A stretch of DNA of 64,000 bases from Cyrtodaria siliqua (GCA_037043455.1 JAWPHD010003067.1:124001-188000); one strand, 5' to 3'. Positions 47,497 to 58,300 are shown, counted from the stretch's first letter. The notes: a model not told the origin generated them from the letters alone. Numbers and translations are program-made.

Positions 47497-47721
47497 GTAT
47501 TCACTTTTTTTTTAAATAATGAAATCAAAAACGTAGTACACTATAGACAATGTGATACAGAGAAGCTCAAGGACGTCGCCACGGACAAACAAAAAAGACC
47601 AGATACATTGAATGTTTTATTTATACCAACCATGGTAGATGTATACATATACATGTATAACAATAAATTATACAGCAATTTTAAAACAAGGAGATAATCA
47701 ACTAGTGCATAATAATAAACG

Positions 47722-47743
47722 CCCCCCCCCCCCCCCCCCCCCC
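47722..47743 (+). repeat. poly-C run, 22 bp
   Basis: An uninterrupted run of 22 C follows AATAATAAACG. Such runs are error-prone in sequencing. Confidence 0.95.
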
Positions 47744-47819
47744 ACCTACAGGTTTTACAATAACAATAAAACCACCTACGGGCTTTACAATAGCAGGATC
47801 TAAAATTTATTGAAAACAA

Positions 47820-48930
47820 GAGGCCCAAGAGGGCCTGTATCGCTCTACTGGCTATATGGAGTACTTGATGGGGGACACGACAGCAATATGCGCAACTAGG
47901 CTCGATACTGATCATTCCTGCCAAGTTTTACTGAAATTCAGCCAGGAGTACAGGAAAACTTGTCCGGACAAAGTTTGTGTATGAGGGGCAATAACTGTCA
48001 AAAATCAGATATGTGCAACTAGGTTTGGTACTGATCATCATTGCCAAGTTTCGTTGAAATCCGGCCAGGCGTTCAGGAGAACGTCTGTACAAAGTAAGTG
48101 CTGATATGTGCAACTATGCTTGGTACTGATCATCTCTGCAAAGTTTCGTTGAAGGGGTTAAGGAGAACTAGTCTGGACAAAGTATGTGTACTAAAACATT
48201 TAAATGGCAATAACTCTGCCAAAAATCTTTCAACCAGAAAACGGCGATTTGGTACTGACCATCCCAGCAAATTTTTATTAAAATCCGGCCAAATGAAGGC
48301 CCTATCTTCTTAATGAGGCAAATTAGAGCATGTTTAACTAAATCAAGGGTCGTAACTCCGGTGTTACTAATCCGATTTGGCTTTTTTTTGTCCGAGCTTT
48401 CATTAATATAAAAAATCTTTGTAATTGAAGGTGCTAGAATGTTCACAAGGCAGAAAATGGCATTTTTTAGCAAAAACAAGGGCCATAATTCCGGCGTAAA
48501 TGGTCCAATCTGGCTGGTTTTCGAACTCGTCCAAGAATTCATTACTATTAACAATCTATGCAAGTTTGGTAAGATCAAATAATATTATAAATGAAGGTGA
48601 TAGTGTTCACAAGGCAGAAAATTTGATTTTTCAGCAAAACAAGGACCATACCTCTGGTGTTACTGATGCGATCTGGCTGGTTTTCAGATTCTTCCGAGCT
48701 TTCATTGATATTAACAATCAGTGCAAGTTTGGTAAAGATCACATAATAAATGAAGGTGCTAGAGTGTTTACAAGGCAGAATAACAAGGGCCATAACTCTG
48801 CTGTTACTAATCCGATTTTGCTGCTTTACGAAATTGTCTGAGCTTTCCAGACGACAGACAATTCGCCATCTCATAATAAAAACACGACCAAACCGAATAA
48901 GATTTAAAACACAACCAGGCCCAAGAGCCT
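47820..48930 (+). repeat. two-part degenerate repeat block (GCCCAAGAGGGCC element)
   Basis: It begins AAGAGGCCCAAGAGGGCCTG. The first part has about four units with GGTACTGATCATC, GCCAAGTTTCGTTGAAATCC and GGCCAGG. The second has three units with GGGCCATAACTCCGGTGTTA, TTCCGAGCTTTCATTGATAT, GCAAGTTTGGTAAAGATCA and GTTCACAAGGCAGAAAA. A GGCCCAAGAGCC motif recurs at the right edge. I recall similar blocks as common in bivalve intergenic DNA. Frames at 47928-48953 are by-products. Confidence 0.7.
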
Positions 48931-49137
48931 CTGAACGCTGTACACCATTATAACAATAGAATAATGTATGTATATATCTGGCTGAGATGAGCTGGACTGA
49001 ACAACATCAAGAACATTTGATATAAAGGACGAACCCAAATCTGCAGCCGTTTACTAAGTTATTATATAAACAATCTGATATTTTCCTCATCATACATTAT
49101 CAGCAGTAATAACGTTGTATTGCAGTCAAGATTTTTT

Positions 49138-49256
49138 ATTCTTGCATACCGGATAAGGCTTTCCACGTTTTACATAGGGGATGGAAAGTCTTATCTTTAT
49201 GGGTAAAGATTAAAAACACGCGCGCACCAACATCCGGTATGCAGGAAAACATGCAA
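49138..49256. mobile_element. short inverted-repeat element
   Basis: TTCTTGCATACCGGAT on the left pairs with ATCCGGTATGCAGGAA on the right; an inner CTTTCCA..TGGAAAG pair is also present. About 119 bp, no coding sequence. Confidence 0.55.
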
Positions 49257-49312
49257 AATGTTAGTAGCTTGCGGCGTCAACTCACAACATGTCTCTGATA
49301 TGCAAGAAAAAT

Positions 49313-49454
49313 AATCTATCATGGGTATTCGGTTCAGATAGGGAATTCCAACCCTCGGTATAAGTGTTTTAATCGGAACCTCGGTTCCGCTAAAAAAACT
49401 TAATTATACCTTGGGTTGGAATTCCCTATCTTCACCGGATACCCATGAAAGATT
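49313..49454. mobile_element. fold-back MITE, 142 bp with ~51-bp arms
   Basis: Left arm AATCTATCATGGGTATTCGG through GATAGGGAATTCCAACCC to GGTATAA pairs with the right arm, read on the minus strand as AATCTTTCATGGGTATCCGG, GATAGGGAATTCCAACCC, GGTATAA. Only a short loop with GGAACCTCGGTTCC, itself palindromic, is left in the middle. Confidence 0.75.
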
Positions 49455-49484
49455 AAGATTAAGCTTTGTTTTAAATATTGTCTT

Positions 49485-49790
49485 GTCGTACCTTAACGGT
49501 TTGTTTTCTTGTTGAGTACTTGCATTGTGACTTCCTGTGAATTTATATATGTTTGCATATATATATGATCATATATGTGTTTTATTTATATTGCCTATTA
49601 ATACTGAATAGTGACCGTTCCAAGGCTCTATCGTCAATCCGTTTGTTTGTGATGTCACTTGCTTCTATTTTATTCATTGTAATTGTTGTGTGTTTTAATG
49701 CGTGTTTTTGGTTGACTGTGTTCTGTGAAAGTTACGTTGTCTGTTCGACTTGTATACCTACTTTTGTGTGTGTTTTCGGCCTTCTTGTAT
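49485..49790 (+). repeat. Rep-A copy, diverged 3' part
   Basis: TGTGTTTTATTTATATTGCC, GACCGTTCCAAGGC, GTCAATCCGTTTG and GTTTTTGGTTGACTGTGTTC match Rep-A with many changes. The 111-codon frame at 49553-49888 overlaps it; the hydrophobic, Cys-rich peptide is a repeat by-product, not a supported gene. Confidence 0.6.
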
Positions 49791-50089
49791 TCTTCTGTCT
49801 TATTTCTGCGTTTTATTTCGTATATTATCCCGGTTGTTTAACTCGGATGTTTGTATTAGCTATGCATGGACACCATCCTGTGGGATAACATTATAAGATG
49901 AGTTGATGTAAAAGGAAACAGGTTATGGCCACCACACAGCACAAACAACACAACTTTGACACTACAATTCGATCCGAAATTGTCGCATTCACGTAATTCA
50001 ACCAATCACGCTTTCAAAAGAAACGACAATTACAAGGAAAAGGCAAATAATGAGACAGCACAAACATAAACAGATTAACGAAGGGGGTA

Positions 50090-50405
50090 CCGCATTGACA
50101 CCCTAGAAATCTACACAGCAAGCACTGAATGACTTGGTAGAAGCCTGAGCAACCAGAGAATAAACCACTAATGGAACGACAAGACAATATTCAAGACAAA
50201 CCCCAAATACCTTACCATCACCAACAGGATTTAGTAGGACGTCATCCGAGGACCCACCCTTGGTACGGTCATCACACACTCAAGGAATCAACCGCTAAAT
50301 ATGCAGTGCGTTGCAAAACCTCTTTTGATAAACTTCCTGACACGCTTAATGAACAATTATAGAAGTGATAATGGCCAAGGATCTTACGAGGCTTATAAAT
50401 CACAC
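50090..50405 (-). repeat. Rep-A copy, 5' part
   Basis: On the minus strand it starts GTGTGATTTATAAGCCTCGT and contains AAGATCCTTGGCCAT, AGTTTATCAAAAGAGGTT and TTGCAACGCACTGCATA, then runs toward ACCAAGTCATTCAGTGCTTG. The 5' boundary coincides with that of the other full-length copies. Confidence 0.6.
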
Positions 50406-51129
50406 AACCATTGAAGTCAGGATGTAAAATTGTTGTCTAGAAGAAAAAGTTTCTTACTTTCATGTTTTAGAAGTAGATCAGGTTTACAATAATGACATTT
50501 CAAAACCCTGATCATTGGTAACGAATACACATACTGGAACAACATATTATCGTGTGATGTGTGTAACTATGTCTTACCCTTTAATACGAATAGTTTTGGA
50601 GTTGAACAAAAAGTTGGACGTTTTGTTGAGGAGCAATTTAAATTACTTCAACAACATTCGACATTAGATAATAAGGCGTCAACATTTATTTATTCGTTTC
50701 AGGAGTGCATCTCGAAACTCGTTAAATGAACCTTCATGAAAGTATTGTATTGACTTAGAATTTTCATTTGACAACATTCAATTATTGATATGTATAGTAT
50801 TGTAACAAAACAATAATATAATAGTATAGTATAAAACATGTTTTCGAAACGTAGATTTAAAACCCAGAAGGCATCTTTTAATAACTTATTAAACACATCA
50901 ATACAGACGTATCGGTGTTTCTTTTATTTCACCTTTTCCTGTATCAATAATTCCTTTGCGTTTTGGTGAATATAAAATAAGCGAGTTTTGTCAAATTTAT
51001 ATCAACATAGTGATCTTTATATTTTGAAATCTTGTGTGCTTCCGTGTCGTTTTTTAACTTATTTGTATATTGCCATTCGCTTCCGCCAAATATAAAATAT
51101 CCTCCTATTTAGAAAGCAAACATGACTGT
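50406..51129. other. no gene seen
   Basis: No supported exon or repeat family recognised. Confidence 0.4.
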
Positions 51130-51810
51130 TTTTTTCTGCGGAAACAGAATAGAGTCAACATCATACGTTTCATATTTGTCTATGGCAAACCCACTAGATT
51201 TCAATATCGACCCCTGAGGCCACGTCCTAGAGCTATAAGACAGCATCAGATATCTAGGTGTCGATATTCAGTCCACTCTTTATTAGAAGAAGCATATTGA
51301 TTGTGTTTCTAAAACAGGAAACATCATGTTAAGCTTGCTGTGACGTAATTCAAAGTCCGACAAGGAGGAGAAAACGACGAACGCCTACACCAGTATTAGC
51401 AGGTATCTCCTGGACTACTATGCAGCTGTATGAAGTCTCCACCACAAGATATGGAAAGTGGAGCTGGTACAAATACGAGCTGCACGTTATAACACCAACA
51501 GTAATAGGAACACGTTCCGAGTATCAAACATGCTTGTTAATTTGAAATGCGAAATCAATGAGAGCATCTGGTCTAAATTGTGGTTCATGACCTAGTCGAC
51601 ATAGCAACAAGCGACTACCCGATCCCATCTACTGCTAGGACCAAATCAGGCCATTCAAGGAAGTACAGTCAGTTTTCCACTGCTACAGACGTCTACAAAC
51701 CTAGCTTCATCACCAGTACATTACCCATGCGGACCTTTTTCCCAGACACCGCGGCTGAGACTCACTCCTTGGTATCGTTAAAGAGGGAGCTATCAACTTT
51801 CTCCTTCTAA
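51130..51810 (+). pseudogene. decayed CR1/Jockey-group LINE, ORF2 C-terminal part
   Basis: Pieces of an RT C-terminal region can be read in changing frames: GHVLEL then DSIRYLGVDIQSTLY, KKHIDCVSKTGNIML, LLDYYAAV, KVELVQIRAARYNTN, TFRVSNMLVNLKCE, and finally, in the frame at 51580-51810, HDLVDIATSDYPIPSTARTK, GHSRKYSQFSTATDVYK and LVSLKRELSTFSF. This is the pattern (YLGVTI, HI..I..K...MLGF, RPLLEYAA.VW, Q.RAARY, SF..R.....WN.L) of CR1-group ORF2 downstream of the RT palm. At least four frame changes and stops are present. It is a different subfamily from the 7.5-10.2 kb LINE, whose C-terminus is unlike it. Only the last 77 codons are in an open frame. Confidence 0.8.
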
Positions 51811-52275
51811 ATCAAAGCCCGTCCAGTTGCTAAGTAGGCCAACGATCTATAACTACGCCGCATGGATATATGGATCCTTATATCTCAACTAGTCATCGAT
51901 GGATAAACAAGCAATTGGGGACTCTTATTCGTATGCCGTATAAGTTCCTATATATCAATCATCTCTTTTATTGCATCGTTTTAGCATGTCTAGTGAAGCC
52001 AGTTCCGTTGCGTTATTGTCAAAGATGACAGTATATATGTATATATAGCTGTAGATGTTGGGTTTTGCAGTAAAAGAAGGTTCCTTTGGAATTTTTAGGG
52101 GAAAATCTTTGTGGGTGGTTTAACGTGCTTTCCTATATAAGTCAATGGCCGCCACTCAAATCTAAATAAACTCCAGTTAACTAATTGCGGATTCATTTAG
52201 TAAAGTATGGTAATTAACACATCTCTATGTTTTAGAGGAGTAGCTATAACGAAAGTTTCTATTTATAGGCGAGGC
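51811..52275. other. no gene; LINE 3' UTR or unrelated
   Basis: No recognised feature. No clear LINE 3' tail was identified. Confidence 0.4.
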
Positions 52276-53012
52276 GGTCATCTGGTGATGTGATTTATAA
52301 ACTTCGTAAGATTCTTGGTCATGATCACTTTCATACTATCTTTGTTAAACTTGTTAAAACGTTTATCAAAAGAGGTTATGACCCTATCATTTTGCAACGT
52401 ACTGCATGCTTGGCGGTGGACCCTTTTACAGGTCGCCACTATGCTTTCCTCTTTAATTGTACGATGACCGGACAGGCTGTGGACCCAATGATGACGCCTA
52501 CCTAAAGCCCATTGGGACGGTGGCGATTGATGTTTGTCCATGATCTTTCTTGTCGTGCCCTTAATGGTTTATTCTCTTACTGCTCTGGCTTCTGCAACGT
52601 CATTGAGTACCTTCATTGTGGCTTTCTAGGCTATTGTTTTTTTGTATTATATTTACGAGCATATTTGTGTTTTACTTATATTGCCTATTGATGCTGCCTT
52701 GTTGGTTAGAAATTAGATCATGGCGGGGATTTCTTTATTTACACTGTCCTGTTTTAATGGGATGACAGTAGGGTAAGTGTGAGGTTTGGTGCACCCTAGA
52801 ACCGGTTTAAACCCCCAGTGGCCTACTTTGCCACTGACCGTTCCAATGCGGTAGTCCTATTGTCAACCTTTTTGTGTTTGTGATGTCGTTTGCATTTTTT
52901 ATTAATTTTGCCTTTTCGTTTGTCTGTTTGCGTGTTGTTTTTTTTTGTGTTTTGTGGTTGACTGTCGTCCTTGAATGCTGCTTTCCCTGTCCGATATTTT
53001 CATTATTCTTTA
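52276..53012 (+). repeat. Rep-A, most complete copy (~737 bp)
   Basis: It starts GGTGATGTGATTTATAAACT and ends CCGATATTTTCATTATTCTTT. A 71-codon frame (52290-52505) is shared with the 19.9 kb copy; the middle has GATCATGGCGGGGATTTCTT and GGGATGACAGTAGGGTAAGT, and the 3' part GGTGCACCCTAGAACCGGTT and GTCCTTGAATGCTGCTTTCC. It has no tRNA-like boxes at the start and no poly(A) tail. The fixed 3' end with variable 5' truncation in other copies suggests retroposition. Family identity is unknown to me. Confidence 0.85.
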
Positions 53013-53029
53013 GATACTTTCCGATTGTA

Positions 53030-53497
53030 TACGGTGTTCCATTAGGGTCATCGTACCTTCGCGTATCGACGTGTACAAGTCGATGGGTGATGTTATGATG
53101 GCGATAGTACGATGGTCCATCGCGTTATCGCCGTAATACCATCGTACCATCGCCGTCGTACCATCGTGCATCGACTTGTTAACTTGTTTGCAAGTCGATA
53201 CGCGATTGTACGATGGACCATCTACCATCGCGTTATTGCCATAGTACCATCGTACCATCGCGCATCGACTTGTAAACTTTACTTATAAAGTTGTTACAGG
53301 TCAATGCGCGACGGTACGTTGGTATGATGGCGATGGTACAATGGTACGATGGTTAAAAAATTGATGATCCATCGTACCATCTCCATCGTACCATTGTACT
53401 ATCATCATCGTACCATCGCCATCATACCATCATACCATCGCGCATCGACTTGTAAACGTCGATTTGGGATGTACGATGGCCTTAACGGAACACCGTA
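53030..53497. mobile_element. fold-back element filled with CATCGTACCATCG words
   Basis: The ends TACGGTGTTCCATTAGGGTC and, on the minus strand, TACGGTGTTCCGTTAAGGCC are inverted repeats of ~27 bp. The interior consists almost wholly of short words (CATCGTACCATCG, GCATCGACTTGTAAAC and complements) in both orientations, able to form many alternative hairpins. The element starts only ~18 bp after the 3' end of Rep-A. Frames at 53010-53258 and 53405-53593 are by-products. Confidence 0.75.
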
Positions 53498-54102
53498 CTT
53501 TTGAAACAAGGAGACATGGTGAGAAATGTCACTGTGATAGTGGCATTTTAATTTCGATAAATCTTCAGAAAACTGGAGGAAAAACATAAACAATTAAAAA
53601 TTAAGCAAACATTCAAAAGAGCAGCTATATTTTTCTGTTAGATATATTCATATTAATATTCCGATACATTTTAAACAATTTGTATACCTTTTAAATATAA
53701 AAGATGTGTTCACTGTTTGCTCCAATCCAGATCTCAACATCACAAGTCGAATACTTTAACCAACTCCATTGAATATTTCAATTTTAAAGCAGTCCTATAG
53801 TTTCTGCCAATTAATAGAAGTTCAATTTATTTAGAGTTAAATTGTACGAATATATCAATTCAAAACATTACTATCATTCATACTAATGAAAAAACATTAC
53901 TAGTAAAACAATATAATGCAGTGTAGCATGTGTAGGGAGTAAGTAAAACTAATTCACAATACTCTTATTGTTTTTGTAGAACTTTATTAGTTGTACAGTT
54001 CAGTCCCACTCAAAATACTTGGAAATAGTTCTGGTTGACTTGACGTTTGGACATCGGTTACTAAATAAATTGTTTGGTGTTTAACGTCTTTTACGGCACA
54101 TG
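53498..54102. other. no gene seen
   Basis: AT-rich, no supported feature. Confidence 0.4.
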
Positions 54103-54310
54103 TTAGGCTATGCATGGTCGATTATTAGTGGTGGAGGCAGATCACTAACTCCTTGCTATATAGAACCAGTGCAGTGCTTATACCCCCGCCATTCGTAAGA
54201 TTCGACACACTTTCTCACTTGCAAGTCAAGCTAACAGTATAATTCAAACCCGCAGCGGAGAGAGGCCAGACGGTTTCAATCGTATAGTTTTTACACTCTC
54301 GACCAAAGAT
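54103..54310 (-). mobile_element. SINE-2 copy, minus strand
   Basis: On the minus strand CTCTCTCCGCTGCGGGTTTG (B-box region), CTTGACTTGCAAGTGAGAAA, GAATCTTACGAATGGCGGGG and CTGCCTCCACCACTAAT match the copy at 62085-62275 in order. Confidence 0.75.
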
Positions 54311-54769
54311 GCGCACAAATAACAATACAACATATATTATGATTACAAATCACTAAATTAAAATTGAATTAAATGATTTTGCGCATCAAGACGTTTTATC
54401 GTTGTCTCTAGAAACAAAAATACCAATATGTGAAGCTACTTTCCAAGTCGAATTATATATGGGCGGTACCTTCTTGACCGGTAGACGTCAACACATGCGG
54501 ATTGTTTCAGTAACAAACCAGTTGAAATGCAAGTAACGCCCGCTACTTATTAGGAATCCAACTTCTATGATGGGATCTTAATGTCGTATTAAGCATCTGA
54601 GATTTGTGTGGGCTAATTGTAAGGGTACATATCTCATTTAACCAAATGATTGCTCGTTCCAGATGCGATTGCTAAACACTGGGAGTGTGAATGTAGTTAT
54701 GCCACTAAAATCCCACTGCTAAAATATCAATATCTCTAATTTATTTATTATAGTAATAGTAATATGAGG

Positions 54770-55245
54770 TTATTTAACAGTGTTGAGTACCATACTGAAT
54801 TCTATAGGACGAATTGAATTGAATGTTGTTTAACGGCTCATCAAAACAGTATAGGTTATTTAGAGCCGCCCCAGAGAGAGGGGAAGGATACATAGGAATC
54901 CGGGAACCTGCCCTACTCTTATTATCGAATAGATTCCTATGGTTCTTTAACGTGCTCGGAGGATAGACCGATACACGGGACCGCCCGGTTTACGTCCCCA
55001 TCCGACGGACGAGGCTAAGATAAAGTGTCTTGCCCAAGAACACACCGACGGAACTCAGTGGTACCACGGAGGATTGAACCCGGGGCCTCCGGTTACAAAT
55101 CCGCCGCGCTACCGACTGCGCCACGCCAGCCCCTTCTATAGGACGAGTACCCAGCAGATAGAATCTATATTTGGACGAGGCGAAGATTCTGTCTGCTGGG
55201 TACGAGTCCAGTTGAATTCAGTATTTTACTCAAAACTGTTAAATG
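54770..55245. mobile_element. fold-back element interrupted by SINE-1
   Basis: Without the SINE this is ~150 bp. Left arm TTGAGTACCATACTGAATTC and (after the SINE) GTACCCAGCAGATAGAATCT pair with the right arm, read on the minus strand as TTGAGTAAAATACTGAATTC and GTACCCAGCAGACAGAATCT. The SINE has split the left arm. A related end (GTACCCAGTGAATAGAATTT) lies near 56713. Confidence 0.8.
54811..55133 (-). mobile_element. SINE-1, full length with 11-bp target-site duplication
   Basis: The minus-strand element starts GGGGCTGGCGTGGCGCAGTC at 55133 and ends in CAATTCAATTC at 54811. It is flanked by TTCTATAGGAC at 54800-54810 and again at 55134-55144, a perfect duplication typical of LINE-mediated insertion. 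The tRNA-like head and body match 45755-46076. The frame at 55074-55325 is a chance frame. Confidence 0.92.
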
Positions 55246-56740
55246 TCATTTTTATTTTACAACTCAGTAATCTAACCGAATATTGTACATTTGAATTCAA
55301 ACTTGATGTTTCTGTTATTAATTGAACAGAACAAAATCAATATATTTTTTAACATTTATTAAAGGGACACTGTCCGTAACTTTTAGCTTATAAAACACCC
55401 AATAATTATGTTCGCAAACATTATACACTAAACATTATTCAATATTTACTAATTAAAAGCAAGATTGTTTAACGGAATTCAATCGCGGTACAAGAAAAAG
55501 CAAATCCACTTCGTGGGTTTGAACTCGCAGTAAAAATAAGTGTGCGTGAGCGTAAATTTGTCGGAACTCGCTCCCGACTGAGCTTAGCGGGCTATACATA
55601 TTACGCAATACATACTATGGTGAAAACCTAGTGCGCTATGGAAGTCACGTGAACGCATACAAGGTACATATTGTGGGTCCCACTTAATTTACATTTAATA
55701 ATTAAAACTTTTTTTTTTCAAACTCAAGAATGTATTCCTACATACTTCTTAGGGTATATCCTCATGTTTTCATGTATACATTTCAATGAATACAAGTCAG
55801 ACAGTTATTTGGTTATGTCCAATATCTGCTTACTTACGGACAGTGTGCCTTTAAGAGTGTAAAATATAATTTGCAAAACACATTGCTGTTAAGAATTATC
55901 TTCTCAAAGTACAAACACGGAGTATGGATTTTTTTGAATCCTCCTCTAATCCCAGAGTACAAATACGGAATATAGATTGTTGTGACTTTACATCTACTGA
56001 ATATAGATTTATTGGACTCTAGATACCAGATGGAGACAATATAAAATAAATGCAGATATTTTTATTAAAACAACTGTTTTGAGTACAATAGTGGAAATAT
56101 GGGATTGTCACATGGTTAAAATACAGAAGGAGTTTGGTTAGATTTATACAGGTGTGGAACAATATGAGGTTAGGTATTGTACTCAGTACTGTTAAATTTT
56201 ATTTCACACCTCACTAATTTAAACAAATGTTGTACATTTGAATTCTTGATATTTCGGTTATTAATTGAACAGAAAAAGAAACAATACGTATTTCAACATT
56301 TATTAACTGTGTAAAATGTAATTTGAAAACCACACGGAAATAAAAAAAGGAGTACATTTTCAAGTAAATTTCAGATAAAATCAAATTTCGAGGTTAGTCC
56401 TTACTGAATCATTGATTTTGACTGTTAGAGTTATCGTCCCATAGTACAATAATGGAATATGGACGTTTATACTCCACATCTAATGACAAAGCACAAATAC
56501 GGAATATGGCTTTTTTGGACTCCACATCTACTGAATATAGATGTATTGGACTCTAGATACACTATGAAAACAGTGTATCTATTTTTGTTGTATAAAACTC
56601 AACTGCCTTGAGTACAATAGCGGAAATATGGGATTTTTACATGGGTAAAAAGACAAAAAGAGATTGGTTTGAATTATACAGGTGTGAAATAAAAGTCAGT
56701 TATATTAGACATGTACCCAGTGAATAGAATTTACCTTTAC
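55206..56740 (+). repeat. tandem duplication of a ~500-bp unit
   Basis: Unit 1 (about 55206-56165, including a 492-bp insertion) and unit 2 (about 56166-56740) share ACTGTTAAAT, TGTACATTTGAATTC, TTATTAATTGAACAGAA, AACATTTATTAA, ACAAATACGGAATAT, TATTGGACTCTAGATAC, GAGTACAATAG(T/C)GGAAATATG and TTATACAGGTGTG in the same order. Confidence 0.7.
55363..55850. mobile_element. 488-bp MITE with TTAA target duplication
   Basis: Ends are AGGGACACTGTCCGTAA and, read on the minus strand, AGGCACACTGTCCGTAA (17 bp, one mismatch). TTAA flanks both sides (55359-55362 and 55851-55854). The second unit of the surrounding duplication has only one TTAA at the equivalent point (CATTTATTAACTGTGTAAAA near 56310), which is an empty site. 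A TTAA duplication points to a piggyBac-type transposase acting in trans. No coding frame of its own. Confidence 0.88.
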
Positions 56741-57348
56741 AGTCGCAGCGTGATGAAGTCACAAGCTTTCATAAAAGAGAAAAAGAGACAAGTGTTATAA
56801 ATATATATATATTAAAGGAAACGAGAAACGCAACTCGTACATACTGCAAACTTAAATCCACGTAATATTCCAGGGTAAAGGTGTTTTGTGGTAAAAAAGG
56901 TTTCAATAAGTTAGAGAAAGGACAAAACGGTGCTGTTGTAGACCTTTTCATCACAGAACACATTGTAATTCATAAATGTTTAAATTCTGATTCGAAAATT
57001 TGAGCCGTTTCAGGACTGCATTTAATGTCAAGAGATTGCAGTTTTACATCTAACTGCGAGTATCGTAGCTCCTATGCAGTGTACCGACTATAAAGCGACG
57101 ATGTCACCCTTTACTGAATAAGTAAATATCATGATCTCTGAAGACATCAAGCAATGCCTGCATAAACAACCGCCATATTTCTCATATTTCAATATATGTT
57201 ACCTTAAATACCACGCGTGCATGCATAGAATTCACAAAAAAGACGAATACCTCGTCGATCTAGGCATGTTCATACGACTATCCGTGTTTTTTAAGCAGAC
57301 ATTTTCTGGAATGTTTACATTTCGACATATCGTTCGCTGACATGTATA

Positions 57349-57456
57349 CCGTATTTGGAAACTTAATCCCGCCCACAACTGACACACACAAATGAACAAC
57401 GTTAACCGGAACTCGTCAGGTGTGTGAGTAGGGCGGTATTAAGTTTCCAAATACGG
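57349..57456. mobile_element. 108-bp MITE with ~26-bp TIRs
   Basis: CCGTATTTGGAAACTTAATC then CCGCCC pairs with the right end, read on the minus strand as CCGTATTTGGAAACTTAATA then CCGCCC: one mismatch. An inner CACACACA/TGTGTG pair is present. No coding sequence. Confidence 0.8.
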
Positions 57457-57720
57457 AAAGAGACGTCACAAGAGAACGAGATTATTTCGAACGTAAACAA
57501 AGAAAATGACGAACATTAGCAGTAGCCTCCGAACACCAACAATATTGGTATATCTTCCCTTTCTTTGGTGAGTTTTCTGCATGCAGTTGTAGTATTTAAG
57601 GTTTGTTCTACTGAAATACGGTGGTTGTTTATGCAGGCTTTGCGTGATGCCTTCAGAAGCTTCGCCGGAAAAGTGCGTACGGGGTTCGGTACGGGGTCCT
57701 GCGGATAATTAAAGAAGAAG

Positions 57721-57767
57721 GAATCATGGCTCTATGGTATGTGCATACTACATAAGAGCCATGATTC
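57721..57767. other. 47-nt palindromic hairpin
   Basis: GAATCATGGCTCT on the left and AGAGCCATGATTC on the right form a perfect 13-bp stem; the inner part is partly self-complementary (GTATGTGCATAC). Confidence 0.6.
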
Positions 57768-58002
57768 TCACGTCTATTTTACATCCTAAGTTAGCTCTCC
57801 TACGACAAACGCGTACTCTATCAATAATGAAAGTTTGAAGAATACGATTGGGTGTTTAATATGTTGTTTTAGTATTGTTCCCCCAATGGAAAAGTATAAC
57901 ATAGCAATGTACCATTCGAATAACAACAACATACACTATAAAGCGGAAGTGTCCGAGTTGCGTTTATGTTTTTCTTTAGTATAGTAAAGTCATCTATTAA
58001 TG

Positions 58003-58205
58003 CTGCTTTGTTGTCAAAGAATATACCCTGGCTGGAATATCTTTATTTTCACTGTCACGTTTTATTGGGATGACACAAGGGTAAGCGTGCTGTTTGGTGC
58101 ACCCTAGAACCTAGTTTAAAACCCCAGCAGCCTTTTTTGATACTGACATTTCCAAGGCGGTAGCCCTATTGTCAATCCGTTTGTGTTTATAATGATATGT
58201 GCTTT
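58003..58205 (+). repeat. Rep-A fragment, diverged
   Basis: TTTGGTGCACCCTAGAACCT, CCAAGGCGGTAGCCCTATTG and GTCAATCCGTTTGTGTTTAT match the middle and 3' half of Rep-A; the final ~70 bp are missing. Confidence 0.7.
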
Positions 58206-58251
58206 GTTTCTTATTATCTCCACGTTTTGAACAAGCAAGGGGATATTAAAA

Positions 58252-58300
58252 TCGCCAACATTTGTCCGCCCGCCCGTCCGTCCGCCCGTCCGTTACCGTT
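58252..58300 (+). repeat. (CCGT/CCGC)n short repeat
   Basis: A CCGCCCGTCCGTCCGCCCGT run in an otherwise AT-rich region. Confidence 0.8.

Noticed and set aside
49553..49888. 111-codon hydrophobic, Cys-rich frame resembling a membrane protein
   Set aside because: It overlaps a Rep-A copy, and equivalent hydrophobic frames occur in other Rep-A copies, so it reflects the T-rich repeat.
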